Of a DNA stretch of 64,000 nt, positions 1 to 7,256 are shown piece by piece. Position 1 is the first letter of the stretch. The number at the start of each line of letters is the position of its first letter. The DNA is from Streptomyces sp. 2131.1. GTDB taxonomy: Bacteria > Actinomycetota > Actinomycetes > Streptomycetales > Streptomycetaceae. Made by a program: the position numbers and the translations under genes. Location of the stretch: the NCBI RefSeq assembly GCF_900105515.1, contig NZ_FNSY01000001.1, positions 3,658,001-3,722,000 on the forward strand, in the 5' to 3' direction. Below the pieces are notes generated by a model. That model did no database searches. It was given only the letters and a program-made list of their open reading frames with translations, and was not told the origin of the DNA.

Positions 1-550
1 CGCGCAGGACCGCCGCCGCGCGGTGGTGTTCGCCCAGCTCTCCGTACGCGCGCGCCAGCTGTTCGACCGTCGAGAGGCGGGACTCCTCCAGCGCGTGGGC
101 CGCCGCCTGCAGCGGGGCGCTCGCGTAGGTTCCGGTGAGGGCGGGGCCCTGCCACAGGGACAGGGCCTCCTTCAGCATCAGCACCGCGTCGGCCGGGTCC
201 CGCTGCTCGCGGGCGAGCATCAGCAGTTCCTCGAACCGCTGGGAGTCCAGCAGGGTCTCCGGCGCCCGCAGCACGTACGCGTCGCCGAGCGTCGCCAGCT
301 CGACCCCGTACGCCTGCGAGTCCGCGCCCATCAGCAGGGCGCGGAGCCGGGAGACGTGCCCCTGGATGACCGTGCGGGCGTGGAGCGGTGGTTCGTCGTC
401 CCAGAGGCAGTCCGTCAGCCGGGCCATGGAGACCGGGGTGTTGGCGTGCAGCAGCAGGGCCGCGAGCAGGCTGCGGCGCTTGGCGGGGCCGAGGGGCAGC
501 GGCCCGGTCAGCGTATCGACGCAGACGGTGCCGAGCAGCCGGAACTCCAC
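1..550 (-). CDS. BTAD-domain (AfsR/SARP-like) transcriptional regulator, C-terminus outside window
   Basis: The reading frame is open from a GTG at 550 to the window edge, giving the first 183 residues only. The GTG follows a GGGGAG ribosome-binding sequence. The protein opens EFRLLGTVCVDTLTGPLPLG, the usual start of the OmpR-like winged helix of SARP/AfsR regulators; the helix runs to about residue 95. A bacterial transcriptional activation (BTAD) domain follows, with the typical phrase ALSLWQGPAL near residue 145. Such proteins activate secondary metabolism or act as AfsR-type regulators; larger members continue into NB-ARC and TPR regions. Which subtype this is cannot be told because the C-terminus is missing. 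Confidence 0.85.
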   Translation of the reverse strand, partial: MEFRLLGTVCVDTLTGPLPLGPAKRRSLLAALLLHANTPVSMARLTDCLWDDEPPLHARTVIQGHVSRLRALLMGADSQAYGVELATLGDAYVLRAPETLLDSQRFEELLMLAREQRDPADAVLMLKEALSLWQGPALTGTYASAPLQAAAHALEESRLSTVEQLARAYGELGEHHRAAAVLR

Positions 551-661
551 GAGCGGCTCCCCTTCCGGGTCTGACGCGCCCGGTGCCGGGTCACGGACAA
601 GTGCCCAGAATATCGGGGATTCCGCCGCGGTGGTTCAGGGGTGTGGCCGGATCGCGCCCGG

Positions 662-880
662 TCACAGGTGCCGTTCGTCGTCGGACACCACCGTCGTGGT
701 GGGCGGCACGACCATGCGGCGGCGCCGGATGACGCTCGCGTAGACGAAGACGCCGATGACGCCGACGATCATCATGATCCAGCCGACCAGGTCGACGTTG
801 ACGCTGTCCATGTGCCAGTCGGTCGCGAAGGCCAGGATGGCCCCCACCCCGATGAGGAGAATGCATCCGCCGAGTCCCAT
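662..880 (-). CDS. DUF6458 family small membrane protein
   Basis: The 72-residue protein has two predicted transmembrane segments (about residues 2-18 and 31-50), separated by the short stretch DWHMDSVNVD, and a basic/acidic cytoplasmic tail (RRRR...DDERHL). The opening MGLGGCILLIGVGAILAFA and the following VNVDLVGWIMMIVG match the actinobacterial DUF6458 family, found as a single gene in many Streptomyces. The start is supported by an upstream AGGAGG. The function is unknown. It does not overlap either neighbour and is probably monocistronic. Confidence 0.8.
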   Translation of the reverse strand: MGLGGCILLIGVGAILAFATDWHMDSVNVDLVGWIMMIVGVIGVFVYASVIRRRRMVVPPTTTVVSDDERHL

Positions 881-992
881 GAGTTCCGCCTCCTAGGCGG
901 CCCGGGGCCTCCGGGCCGTGTACGGAGCGCGTACCCGGCCCGGCAACGAGCATGCCTGGGCGGGAGGTTGACGCGTCCTCCCGCCCGGGGGA

Positions 993-2291
993 TCAGCCCG
1001 TCAGGAACGCCGACAGCGCGTTCGCCAGCAGGTACGGGTCGTCGGCGCCGCACAGCTCACGGGCGCTGTGCATGGACAGGATGGCGACACCGATGTCGAC
1101 GGTCTTGATGCCGTGCCGGGCCGCGGTGATCGGGCCGATCGTCGTGCCGCAGGGCATCGCGTTGTTGGAGACGAACGTCTGCCACGGCACGCCCGCCTTC
1201 TCGCAGGCCGCGGCGAACACGGAGCGGCCCGCGCCGTCCGTCGAGTACCGCATGTTGACGTTGACCTTGAGGATCGGTCCGCCGTTGACGACCGGGTGGT
1301 GCGTGGGGTCGTGGCGCTCCGCGTAGTTCGGGTGGATCGCGTGGCCGGTGTCGGAGGAGAGGCAGACCGTGCCGGCGAAGGCGCGGGCGCGGTCCTCGTA
1401 ACCGCCGCCGCGGGCGAAGACCGAGCGCTCCAGGACCGACCCGAGCAGCGGCCCGTCCGCACCGGTGTCGGACTGCGAGCCGTTCTCCTCGTGGTCGAAG
1501 GCGGCCATGACCGGGATGTACGGCAGCTCGGCGTCGGGCTGTCCGGCGACGGCGGCCAGCGCGGCGGTCGCCGCGTGCACCGAGAGCAGGTTGTCCATGC
1601 GCGGGCCGGCCACCAGCTCGCGGTCGCGGCCCAGGTAGGACGGCGGCTCGACGGGGTGCGGCATCAGGTCCCAGCCGGTGATGTCCTCGGCGTCGACGCC
1701 CGCCTCCTCGGCGACGAACCGGATGAGGTCGCCCTCCTCGACGTCCCCGAGCCCCCAGATCGGCTGCATGTGCTTCTGCCGGTCCAGCTTGAGCCCGTCG
1801 GTGTTGGACGACCGGTCCAGGTGGACGGCGAGCTGCGGTACGCGCAGCAGCGGCCGGTCGATCGAGACCAGCCGGTCGCTGCCGTCGCGCAGCGAGATCC
1901 GGCCGGCGAGACCGAGGTCGCGATCCAGCCAAGTGTTGAGCAGGGTGCCGCCGTAGATCTCCACGGCGATCTGGCGCCAGCCGTACGCGCCGCTGTCGGG
2001 CAGCGGCTTGACCCGGAGGTTCGGTGAGTCGGTGTGCGCGCCGACGATCCGGAACGGGGTGTGCGCCCCGGCTCCCTCCGGCACGTACCAGGCGACGATC
2101 GCGCCACCGCGCAGAACGTACCGGCCACCCGTGGTTCCGTCCCAGGCCGCGGTCTCCTCCACCTGCCGGAATCCGGCCTTCTCCAGACGTGCGGCGGCGC
2201 TCGCCACGGCGTGGTACGGGGAGGGGGAGGCCATCAGGAAGGCCATCAGATCGTCGGTGTGCCCGCGGTCGAAGCGGGGGGAGGAACTCAT
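993..2291 (-). CDS. apeB: M18 family aminopeptidase
   Basis: This cytosolic, dinuclear-metal aminopeptidase (432 aa) removes N-terminal, preferentially acidic, residues from peptides. The M18 metal-binding motifs are visible: AHTDSPNLRVKP near residue 85 (first His and Asp), DHEENGS in the middle (bridging acid and catalytic Glu), SSDTGHAIHPNY, and SMHSAREL near the C-terminus (last His). Length is normal for the family. I chose ATG 2291 (MSSSPRFDRG), the start typical of Streptomyces homologues; a GTG three codons upstream at 2300 is possible. It stands alone between a DUF6458 gene and an acyl-CoA dehydrogenase gene on the same strand. The symbol is by family resemblance only. Confidence 0.93.
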   Translation of the reverse strand: MSSSPRFDRGHTDDLMAFLMASPSPYHAVASAAARLEKAGFRQVEETAAWDGTTGGRYVLRGGAIVAWYVPEGAGAHTPFRIVGAHTDSPNLRVKPLPDSGAYGWRQIAVEIYGGTLLNTWLDRDLGLAGRISLRDGSDRLVSIDRPLLRVPQLAVHLDRSSNTDGLKLDRQKHMQPIWGLGDVEEGDLIRFVAEEAGVDAEDITGWDLMPHPVEPPSYLGRDRELVAGPRMDNLLSVHAATAALAAVAGQPDAELPYIPVMAAFDHEENGSQSDTGADGPLLGSVLERSVFARGGGYEDRARAFAGTVCLSSDTGHAIHPNYAERHDPTHHPVVNGGPILKVNVNMRYSTDGAGRSVFAAACEKAGVPWQTFVSNNAMPCGTTIGPITAARHGIKTVDIGVAILSMHSARELCGADDPYLLANALSAFLTG

Positions 2292-2363
2292 GTTCTTCAC
2301 TGTAGCCAGACGTGGCCGAAAGGATTCCCTGTCGCCCCCCGGCCCGGACAGCTCATCGTACGG

Positions 2364-2399
2364 CCGCCGCCGCCCGGACGGGGGTCCGGGCGGCGGCGG
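2364..2399 (-). terminator. Terminator of the acyl-CoA dehydrogenase gene
   Basis: A perfect 16-bp stem (2364-2379 with 2384-2399) and a 4-base G loop lies 21 bp after the dehydrogenase stop codon. It is entirely GC-rich and lacks a U-tract, as is usual in Streptomyces. Confidence 0.75.
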
Positions 2400-2420
2400 T
2401 CCTCGATCGTGCGGAGCGTC

Positions 2421-4247
2421 CTAGAACGCGGCCTCGTCCAGCTCCATCAGGGAGTTGTCGACGGCCTCGGCGAGGGCGCGCTCGGCGCCGACGCCGGGGA
2501 GGACGTTCGCGGCGAAGAACTTCGCGGCGGCGATCTTGCCCCGGTAGAAGGGGACGTCCTTCGCGGAGGCGGTCGGCAGCTTCTCGGCGGCCACGGCCGC
2601 GCCCTTGAGCAGCAGGTAGCCGACGACGACGTCACCGGAGGCCAGCAGCAGGCGGGTGGTGTTGAGGCCCACCTTGTAGATGTTCTTGACGTCCTCGCCG
2701 GTCGCGGTGAGGTCGGTGATCATCGTGCCGACGATCGCCTCCAGGTCCACCGCGGCCTTCGCGAGGCTGTCCAGCGCGCCGGACAGCTCCTCGTTGTCCT
2801 GGGCGCCCGCGAGGAACTTCTTGATCTCCTCGGAGAGCGCGTTGAGCGAGGCGCCCTGGTCGCGGACGATCTTCCGGAAGAAGAAGTCCTGGCCCTGGAT
2901 GGCCGTGGTGCCCTCGTACAGGGTGTCGATCTTGGCGTCGCGGATGTACTGCTCGATCGGGTACTCCTGGAGGTACCCGGAGCCGCCGAACGTCTGGAGC
3001 GACTGCGCCAGCTGCTCGTACGACTTCTCGGAGCCGTAGCCCTTGACGATCGGGAGCAGCAGGTCGTTGAGGCCGTGCAGCGCCTTGGCGTCCTCGCCCG
3101 CGGCCTCCTTCTCCTGGATCGCGTCCTGCACCGAGGCGGTGTAGAGGACGAGGGCGCGCATGCCCTCGGCGTACGCCTTCTGCGTCATGAGGGAGCGGCG
3201 CACGTCGGGGTGGTGCGTGATGGTGACCTTGGGCGCCGTCTTGTTCATGAACTCCGACAGGTCGGTGCCCTGGACGCGCTCCTTGGCGTACTCCAGCGCG
3301 TTCAGGTAACCCGTGGAGAGCGTGGCGATGGCCTTCGTGCCGACCATCATGCGGGCGAACTCGATGATGCGGAACATCTGGCGGATGCCGTCGTGCTTGT
3401 CGCCGATGAGCCAGCCCTTGGCGGGGTGGCGGTCGCCGAACGTCATCTCGCAGGTGTTGGACGCCTTGAGGCCCATCTTGTGCTCGACGTTCGTCGCGTA
3501 CACGCCGTTGCGCTCGCCCAGCTCGCCGGTGGTCCAGTCGAAGTGGTACTTCGGGACCAGGAAGAGGGAGAGGCCCTTGGTGCCCGGGCCGGCGCCCTCG
3601 GGGCGCGCCAGCACGTAGTGGAGGATGTTCTCGGACATGTCGTGCTCGCCCGAGGTGATGAAGCGCTTCACACCCTCGATGTGCCAGGAGCCGTCCTCCT
3701 GTTCGACAGCCTTGGTGCGGCCGGCACCGACATCGGAGCCGGCGTCCGGCTCGGTCAGCACCATCGTCGAGCCCCACTGCTTCTCGACGGCGATCTCGGC
3801 GATCTTCTTCTGCGCCTCGTTGCCCTCCTCGAAGAGGATGCCGGCGAACGCCGGGCCGGAGGAGTACATCCAGACGGCCGGGTTCGAGCCGAGCAGCAGC
3901 TCCGCGTAGCCCCAGATCAGGGAGCGGGGCGAGGTCGTGCCGCCGATCTCCTCGGGCAGGCCGAGGCGCCAGTACTCGGAGTCCATGAAGGCCTGGTACG
4001 ACTTCTTGAACGTGTCCGGGACCGGGGCGGTGTTGGTCTCCGGGTCGAAGACCGGCGGGTTGCGGTCGGCGTCGGCGTAGGAGTCGGCGAGCTCGTTCTC
4101 CGCGAGGCGCGCGACCTCGTCGAGGATGCTCTTCGCGGTGTCGACGTCCATCTCCGCGAACGGTCCGGTGCCGTACAGCTTGTCGCGTCCGAGCACCTCG
4201 AAGAGGTTGAACTCGATGTCGCGGAGATTCGACTTGTAGTGCCCCAT
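2421..4247 (-). CDS. Acyl-CoA dehydrogenase (FadE family)
   Basis: This is a flavoenzyme of 608 aa that introduces the alpha-beta double bond into acyl-CoA in fatty-acid beta-oxidation. It has the long form of the family. An N-terminal extension begins GHYKSNLRDIEFNLFEVLGR. The substrate/FAD motif LTEPDAGSDVGAG lies near residue 165. The C-terminal alpha domain holds YEGTTAIQGQDFFFRKI, which contains the expected catalytic Glu. An extra C-terminal acyl-CoA dehydrogenase domain of about 130 residues follows. ATG 4247 has ACGGAG upstream. It is monocistronic, with a strong hairpin terminator just after the stop and a possible operator at 4333-4346. The exact chain-length specificity cannot be read from sequence. 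Confidence 0.93.
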   Translation of the reverse strand: MGHYKSNLRDIEFNLFEVLGRDKLYGTGPFAEMDVDTAKSILDEVARLAENELADSYADADRNPPVFDPETNTAPVPDTFKKSYQAFMDSEYWRLGLPEEIGGTTSPRSLIWGYAELLLGSNPAVWMYSSGPAFAGILFEEGNEAQKKIAEIAVEKQWGSTMVLTEPDAGSDVGAGRTKAVEQEDGSWHIEGVKRFITSGEHDMSENILHYVLARPEGAGPGTKGLSLFLVPKYHFDWTTGELGERNGVYATNVEHKMGLKASNTCEMTFGDRHPAKGWLIGDKHDGIRQMFRIIEFARMMVGTKAIATLSTGYLNALEYAKERVQGTDLSEFMNKTAPKVTITHHPDVRRSLMTQKAYAEGMRALVLYTASVQDAIQEKEAAGEDAKALHGLNDLLLPIVKGYGSEKSYEQLAQSLQTFGGSGYLQEYPIEQYIRDAKIDTLYEGTTAIQGQDFFFRKIVRDQGASLNALSEEIKKFLAGAQDNEELSGALDSLAKAAVDLEAIVGTMITDLTATGEDVKNIYKVGLNTTRLLLASGDVVVGYLLLKGAAVAAEKLPTASAKDVPFYRGKIAAAKFFAANVLPGVGAERALAEAVDNSLMELDEAAF

Positions 4248-4332
4248 GGGAAGGCTCCGTAATCAATAGCAGTGGCGCGCAGCGCCCCGTGGAGGGGTGG
4301 CCCGGACGTATCAGCTGACCCCTACGATGATG

Positions 4333-4346
4333 CTACCCGTCAGTAA
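4333..4346. promoter_or_regulatory. Candidate lipid-regulator operator between fadE and the SseB-like gene
   Basis: CTACCCGTCAGTAA lies in the divergent promoter region, 86 bp from the dehydrogenase start. Its TAC...GTA ends with six bases between resemble TetR-type boxes that often precede actinobacterial acyl-CoA dehydrogenase genes. The palindrome is imperfect, so this is tentative. Confidence 0.4.
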
Positions 4347-4395
4347 TAAGGCGCAACCCCCCGAGCCATACATGTGGCCGATTACTCTTTGCCCC

Positions 4396-4836
4396 ATGTA
4401 CGGCTACGACCAGAACCAGGGCGCACAGCAGCCGATGGGTGGCGGCTACGGCGAGCAGCCGCTGTATCCCGAACCCTCGCCGCCCTCGCTGGGCGACGCG
4501 GTACGGGCCTTCACGACCGGCTCGCTGGCCGCCGAGGACTTCCAGCAGATCTTCGCGACCTCGAAGGTCTACTGTCCGCGCGGCGACAATCCCGGCTTCC
4601 TCGCGCTGCACAACACCCAGCAGCCGGTGATCCCGATGTTCACCACGCTCAAGGAGCTGCGGCTCTACGCGGGCAAGGAGTCCAAGTACTTCGTGATCAC
4701 CGGCGCCGAGGTGATCGACCTGCTGCCCACCGGCTACGGCTTCGTCCTGGACATGGAGGGCGAGCACCGGATGGTCTTCGACGCGAAGGCAGTCGAACAG
4801 ATGGTCGATTTCGCGATGCGTCGCATGTATGGCTAG
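4396..4836 (+). CDS. SseB-like protein
   Basis: The 146-residue soluble protein begins MYGYDQNQGAQQ with a Gly/Gln/Pro-rich tail of about 25 residues. An SseB-type domain follows; PGFLALHNTQQPVIPMFTT and the turn GAEVIDLLPTGYGFVLDME are characteristic. In enterobacteria SseB was linked to serine tolerance, but Streptomyces homologues have no assigned role. The frame is open upstream to a GTG at 4297. I chose ATG 4396 because the conserved Tyr/Gln-rich tail starts there and the upstream part lies in the promoter region. It is transcribed away from the acyl-CoA dehydrogenase. Confidence 0.8.
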   Translation: MYGYDQNQGAQQPMGGGYGEQPLYPEPSPPSLGDAVRAFTTGSLAAEDFQQIFATSKVYCPRGDNPGFLALHNTQQPVIPMFTTLKELRLYAGKESKYFVITGAEVIDLLPTGYGFVLDMEGEHRMVFDAKAVEQMVDFAMRRMYG

Positions 4837-4914
4837 ACGCCATTGCCGCGCAGGCGGCTGGACGTCATCGCCGCGGACGACTGATCCGCCACCCGCTCTC
4901 CCCAGGCTTCCGGA

Positions 4915-4946
4915 AGGGGCCCGTACCGCCGTCGGTACGGGCCCCT
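4915..4946 (+). terminator. Hairpin terminator after the SseB-like gene
   Basis: A perfect 14-bp stem (4915-4928 with 4933-4946) and a CCGT loop lies 78 bp downstream of the stop codon. There is no clear U-tract. Confidence 0.7.
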
Positions 4947-5000
4947 CCTCGCTGTCCGGAGTGCCGCGGGAATGGATGGCGCCTTGCGGGATGTTCACCA

Positions 5001-5015
5001 TTCAACTAAATTGAT
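5001..5015. promoter_or_regulatory. Candidate MarR-type operator upstream of the pirin gene
   Basis: TTCAACTAAATTGAT is an AT-rich island in GC-rich DNA, with TCAA and TTGA half-sites either side of CTAAA, 32 bp before the pirin ATG. Redox-sensing MarR regulators commonly bind such sites before pirin and flavoprotein genes. No partner regulator is adjacent. Confidence 0.4.
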
Positions 5016-5046
5016 GGCAGCACAGTCCCCCACGGAGGTGGCTCCC

Positions 5047-6003
5047 ATGCCCGCAGTGACCGTCGAGAACCCGCTGACCCTGCCCAAGGTGGCCGCTTCC
5101 GGCGACGCCGCGGCCCGTCCCGTGCTCGCCGTGACCACGGCGCCGAGCGGCTTCGAGGGCGAGGGCTTCCCCGTCCGCCGCGCCTTCGCGGGGATCAACT
5201 ACAAGTACCTCGACCCGTTCATCATGATGGACCAGATGGGTGAGGTGGAGTATGCGGCGGGCGAGCCGAAGGGAACGCCCTGGCACCCGCACCGCGGCTT
5301 CGAGACCGTGACGTACCTGATCGACGGCACCTTCATCCACCGCGACTCCAACGGGGGCGGCGGCACCATCCAGAACGGTGACACCCAGTGGATGACTGCG
5401 GGCAGCGGGCTGCTCCACATCGAGGCGCCGCCGGAGTCCCTGGTCATGTCGGGCGGCCTCTTCCACGGCCTCCAGCTCTGGGTGAACCTTCCCAAGGCCG
5501 ACAAGATGATGGACCCGCGCTACCAGGACATCCGCGGCGGCCAGGTCCAGCTGCTCGCCTCCCCGGACGGCGGCGCGCTGCTCCGCGTCATCGCCGGTGA
5601 GCTCGACGGCCACGAGGGCCCCGGCATCACACACACCCCGATCACGATGATCCACGCCACCGTGCGCCCCGGCGCCGAGGTGACGCTGCCCTGGCGCGAG
5701 GACTTCAACGGCCTCGCGTACGTGCTCGCCGGACGCGGGTCCGTCGGTGCGGAGCGCCGGCCGGTCCACATGGGCCAGACCGCCGTCTTCGGTGCAGGCT
5801 CCTCGCTGACCGTGCGCGCGGACGAGAAGCAGGACGGCAACACCCCGGACCTGGAGGTCGTCCTGCTCGGCGGCCGTCCCATCCGGGAGCCGATGGCGCA
5901 CTACGGGCCGTTCGTGATGAACAGCCAGGCCGAACTGAAGCAGGCCTTCGAGGACTTCCAGGCCGGCCGCCTCGGCACCGTCCCCGCCGTCCACGGCATG
6001 TGA
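5047..6003 (+). CDS. Pirin family protein
   Basis: This bicupin protein of 318 aa carries the pirin metal-binding signature in the N-terminal cupin: HPHRGFETVTYLIDG near residue 75 (His ligands) and GLLHIEAP near 125 (third His region and Glu). The C-terminal cupin holds the typical PWREDFNGLAYVLAG. Bacterial pirins include quercetin dioxygenases and redox-linked regulators; which applies here is unknown. ATG 5047 is preceded by GGAGG at ideal spacing, which is why the longer in-frame extension to 4972 was rejected. Iron-dependent function is inferred from the family. Confidence 0.92.
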   Translation: MPAVTVENPLTLPKVAASGDAAARPVLAVTTAPSGFEGEGFPVRRAFAGINYKYLDPFIMMDQMGEVEYAAGEPKGTPWHPHRGFETVTYLIDGTFIHRDSNGGGGTIQNGDTQWMTAGSGLLHIEAPPESLVMSGGLFHGLQLWVNLPKADKMMDPRYQDIRGGQVQLLASPDGGALLRVIAGELDGHEGPGITHTPITMIHATVRPGAEVTLPWREDFNGLAYVLAGRGSVGAERRPVHMGQTAVFGAGSSLTVRADEKQDGNTPDLEVVLLGGRPIREPMAHYGPFVMNSQAELKQAFEDFQAGRLGTVPAVHGM

Positions 6004-6137
6004 TCCGCCGGCCGGGCCCGTGCCGCTGTCGTGCGGCGGGCGCCCGGCCCTGCCGCCCGCGCCCTCGTGTGACGCCCCGTCACTCGTACGGCGCGCGCGG
6101 GCGGGACACCGCCCCCGGGCCGTGATCGGCTGGCAGG

Positions 6138-7199
6138 GTGCAGACCCCGAAGCCACTCCTGCCCGACGCGGCACGCCGGACGGCCGCCTGGTGCGGTGTC
6201 GTCCTGCTGGTCACCGGTGTCGCCGCCGTCGCCGTCTGGCTGTGCGTCGTCTTCAAGACCGCCGTCACCCCGGTGCTGCTCGCGCTGCTCGGTACGGCGC
6301 TGCTCGGCCCGGTCCACCGCCGGATGACGAACCACGGGGTGAACCGCTCGGTGGCCGCCGGGGTCACCTGCGCGCTGCTGCTCGCCGTGGTCGGCGGCGC
6401 CGCCTACATCGTCGTGGCCGCGCTCGTCGACACCGGGGACCAGATCGTCCAGTCGCTGAAGGACGCCGGGCAGTGGGTCGTCGACCACTTCCAGGTCGCG
6501 GACGACCTGAGTGTGGACGACCTGGAGGCCAACGGCCGCAAGCTCGTCGAGAAGTTCGGCGCGAGCGCCGCGGGCGGGCTGCTCACGGGCATCAGCATCG
6601 TCGGCTCCCTCGTCGCGACCGCCGTCCTCTCGCTGCTGCTGACCTTCTTCTTCCTGCGCGACTCCGACCGGGCCGTGAAGCTCGCCCACACCATCGCCCC
6701 GCGCGGTACCGGGGACATGGTCGAGGCGATGGGCCGGCGGGCCTTCGAGGCCGTCGAGGGCTTCATGCGCGGGACGACGCTCATCGCCCTGATCGACGCC
6801 GTCTGCATCACGGTCGGCCTGCTGATCCTGAAGGTGCCGGGCGCGGTGGGGCTCGGCGCGCTGGTGCTCGTCGGCGCCTACATCCCGTACCTCGGCGCGT
6901 TCATCTCGGGGGCCGTGGCGGTCCTGGTGGCGCTCGCGGACCGGGGGTTCGTCATCGCGCTCTGGGCGCTCGGCGTCGTACTCGCCGTGCAGGTGCTGGA
7001 GGGCCACATCCTCCAGCCGATGATCCAGAGCCGCACGGTCCAGATGCACCCCGCGATGATCCTGATCGCGCTGACGGCGGGCGCGAGCGTGGCGGGCATC
7101 CTCGGCATGCTCCTCGCGGTCCCGCTGTGCGCGGCGGCCTTCGGCATCCTCGGCGAACTGCGCAAGGGGGGCGCGGAGACGCCGGAGGAGCCTGCCTGA
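6138..7199 (+). CDS. AI-2E family transporter
   Basis: The 353-residue polytopic membrane protein has a TM pair at about residues 18-60, a third at 76-95, a soluble segment (QIVQSLKDAGQWVVDHFQVADD) at 100-150, then four to five TM helices. The motif GAVGLGALVLVGAYIPYLGAFISG and the following EGHILQPMIQSRTVQMHP are diagnostic of the family. It was named for the E. coli autoinducer-2 exporter TqsA, but members also act as Na+(Li+)/H+ antiporters, so the substrate is unknown. The start is GTG 6138 with only weak ribosome-binding sequence upstream. It converges on the SpoIIE phosphatase gene. Confidence 0.88.
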   Translation: MQTPKPLLPDAARRTAAWCGVVLLVTGVAAVAVWLCVVFKTAVTPVLLALLGTALLGPVHRRMTNHGVNRSVAAGVTCALLLAVVGGAAYIVVAALVDTGDQIVQSLKDAGQWVVDHFQVADDLSVDDLEANGRKLVEKFGASAAGGLLTGISIVGSLVATAVLSLLLTFFFLRDSDRAVKLAHTIAPRGTGDMVEAMGRRAFEAVEGFMRGTTLIALIDAVCITVGLLILKVPGAVGLGALVLVGAYIPYLGAFISGAVAVLVALADRGFVIALWALGVVLAVQVLEGHILQPMIQSRTVQMHPAMILIALTAGASVAGILGMLLAVPLCAAAFGILGELRKGGAETPEEPA

Positions 7200-7204
7200 A
7201 CGGT

Positions 7205-7256
7205 TCTACGGGGGTGCCTCAGAGGTCCTCTCTACGGGGGTGCCTCAGAGGTCCTC
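7205..7256. repeat. Perfect 26-bp tandem duplication across the SpoIIE-phosphatase stop codon
   Basis: Bases 7205-7230 and 7231-7256 are identical and adjacent. The second copy holds the last codons and the stop of the minus-strand phosphatase gene (stop at 7245-7247); the first copy lies downstream, between the convergent genes. Confidence 0.97.

Noticed and set aside
2034..4262. A 742-codon plus-strand frame opposite the acyl-CoA dehydrogenase
   Set aside because: Antisense shadow; the minus-strand product has recognisable catalytic motifs and this one has none.
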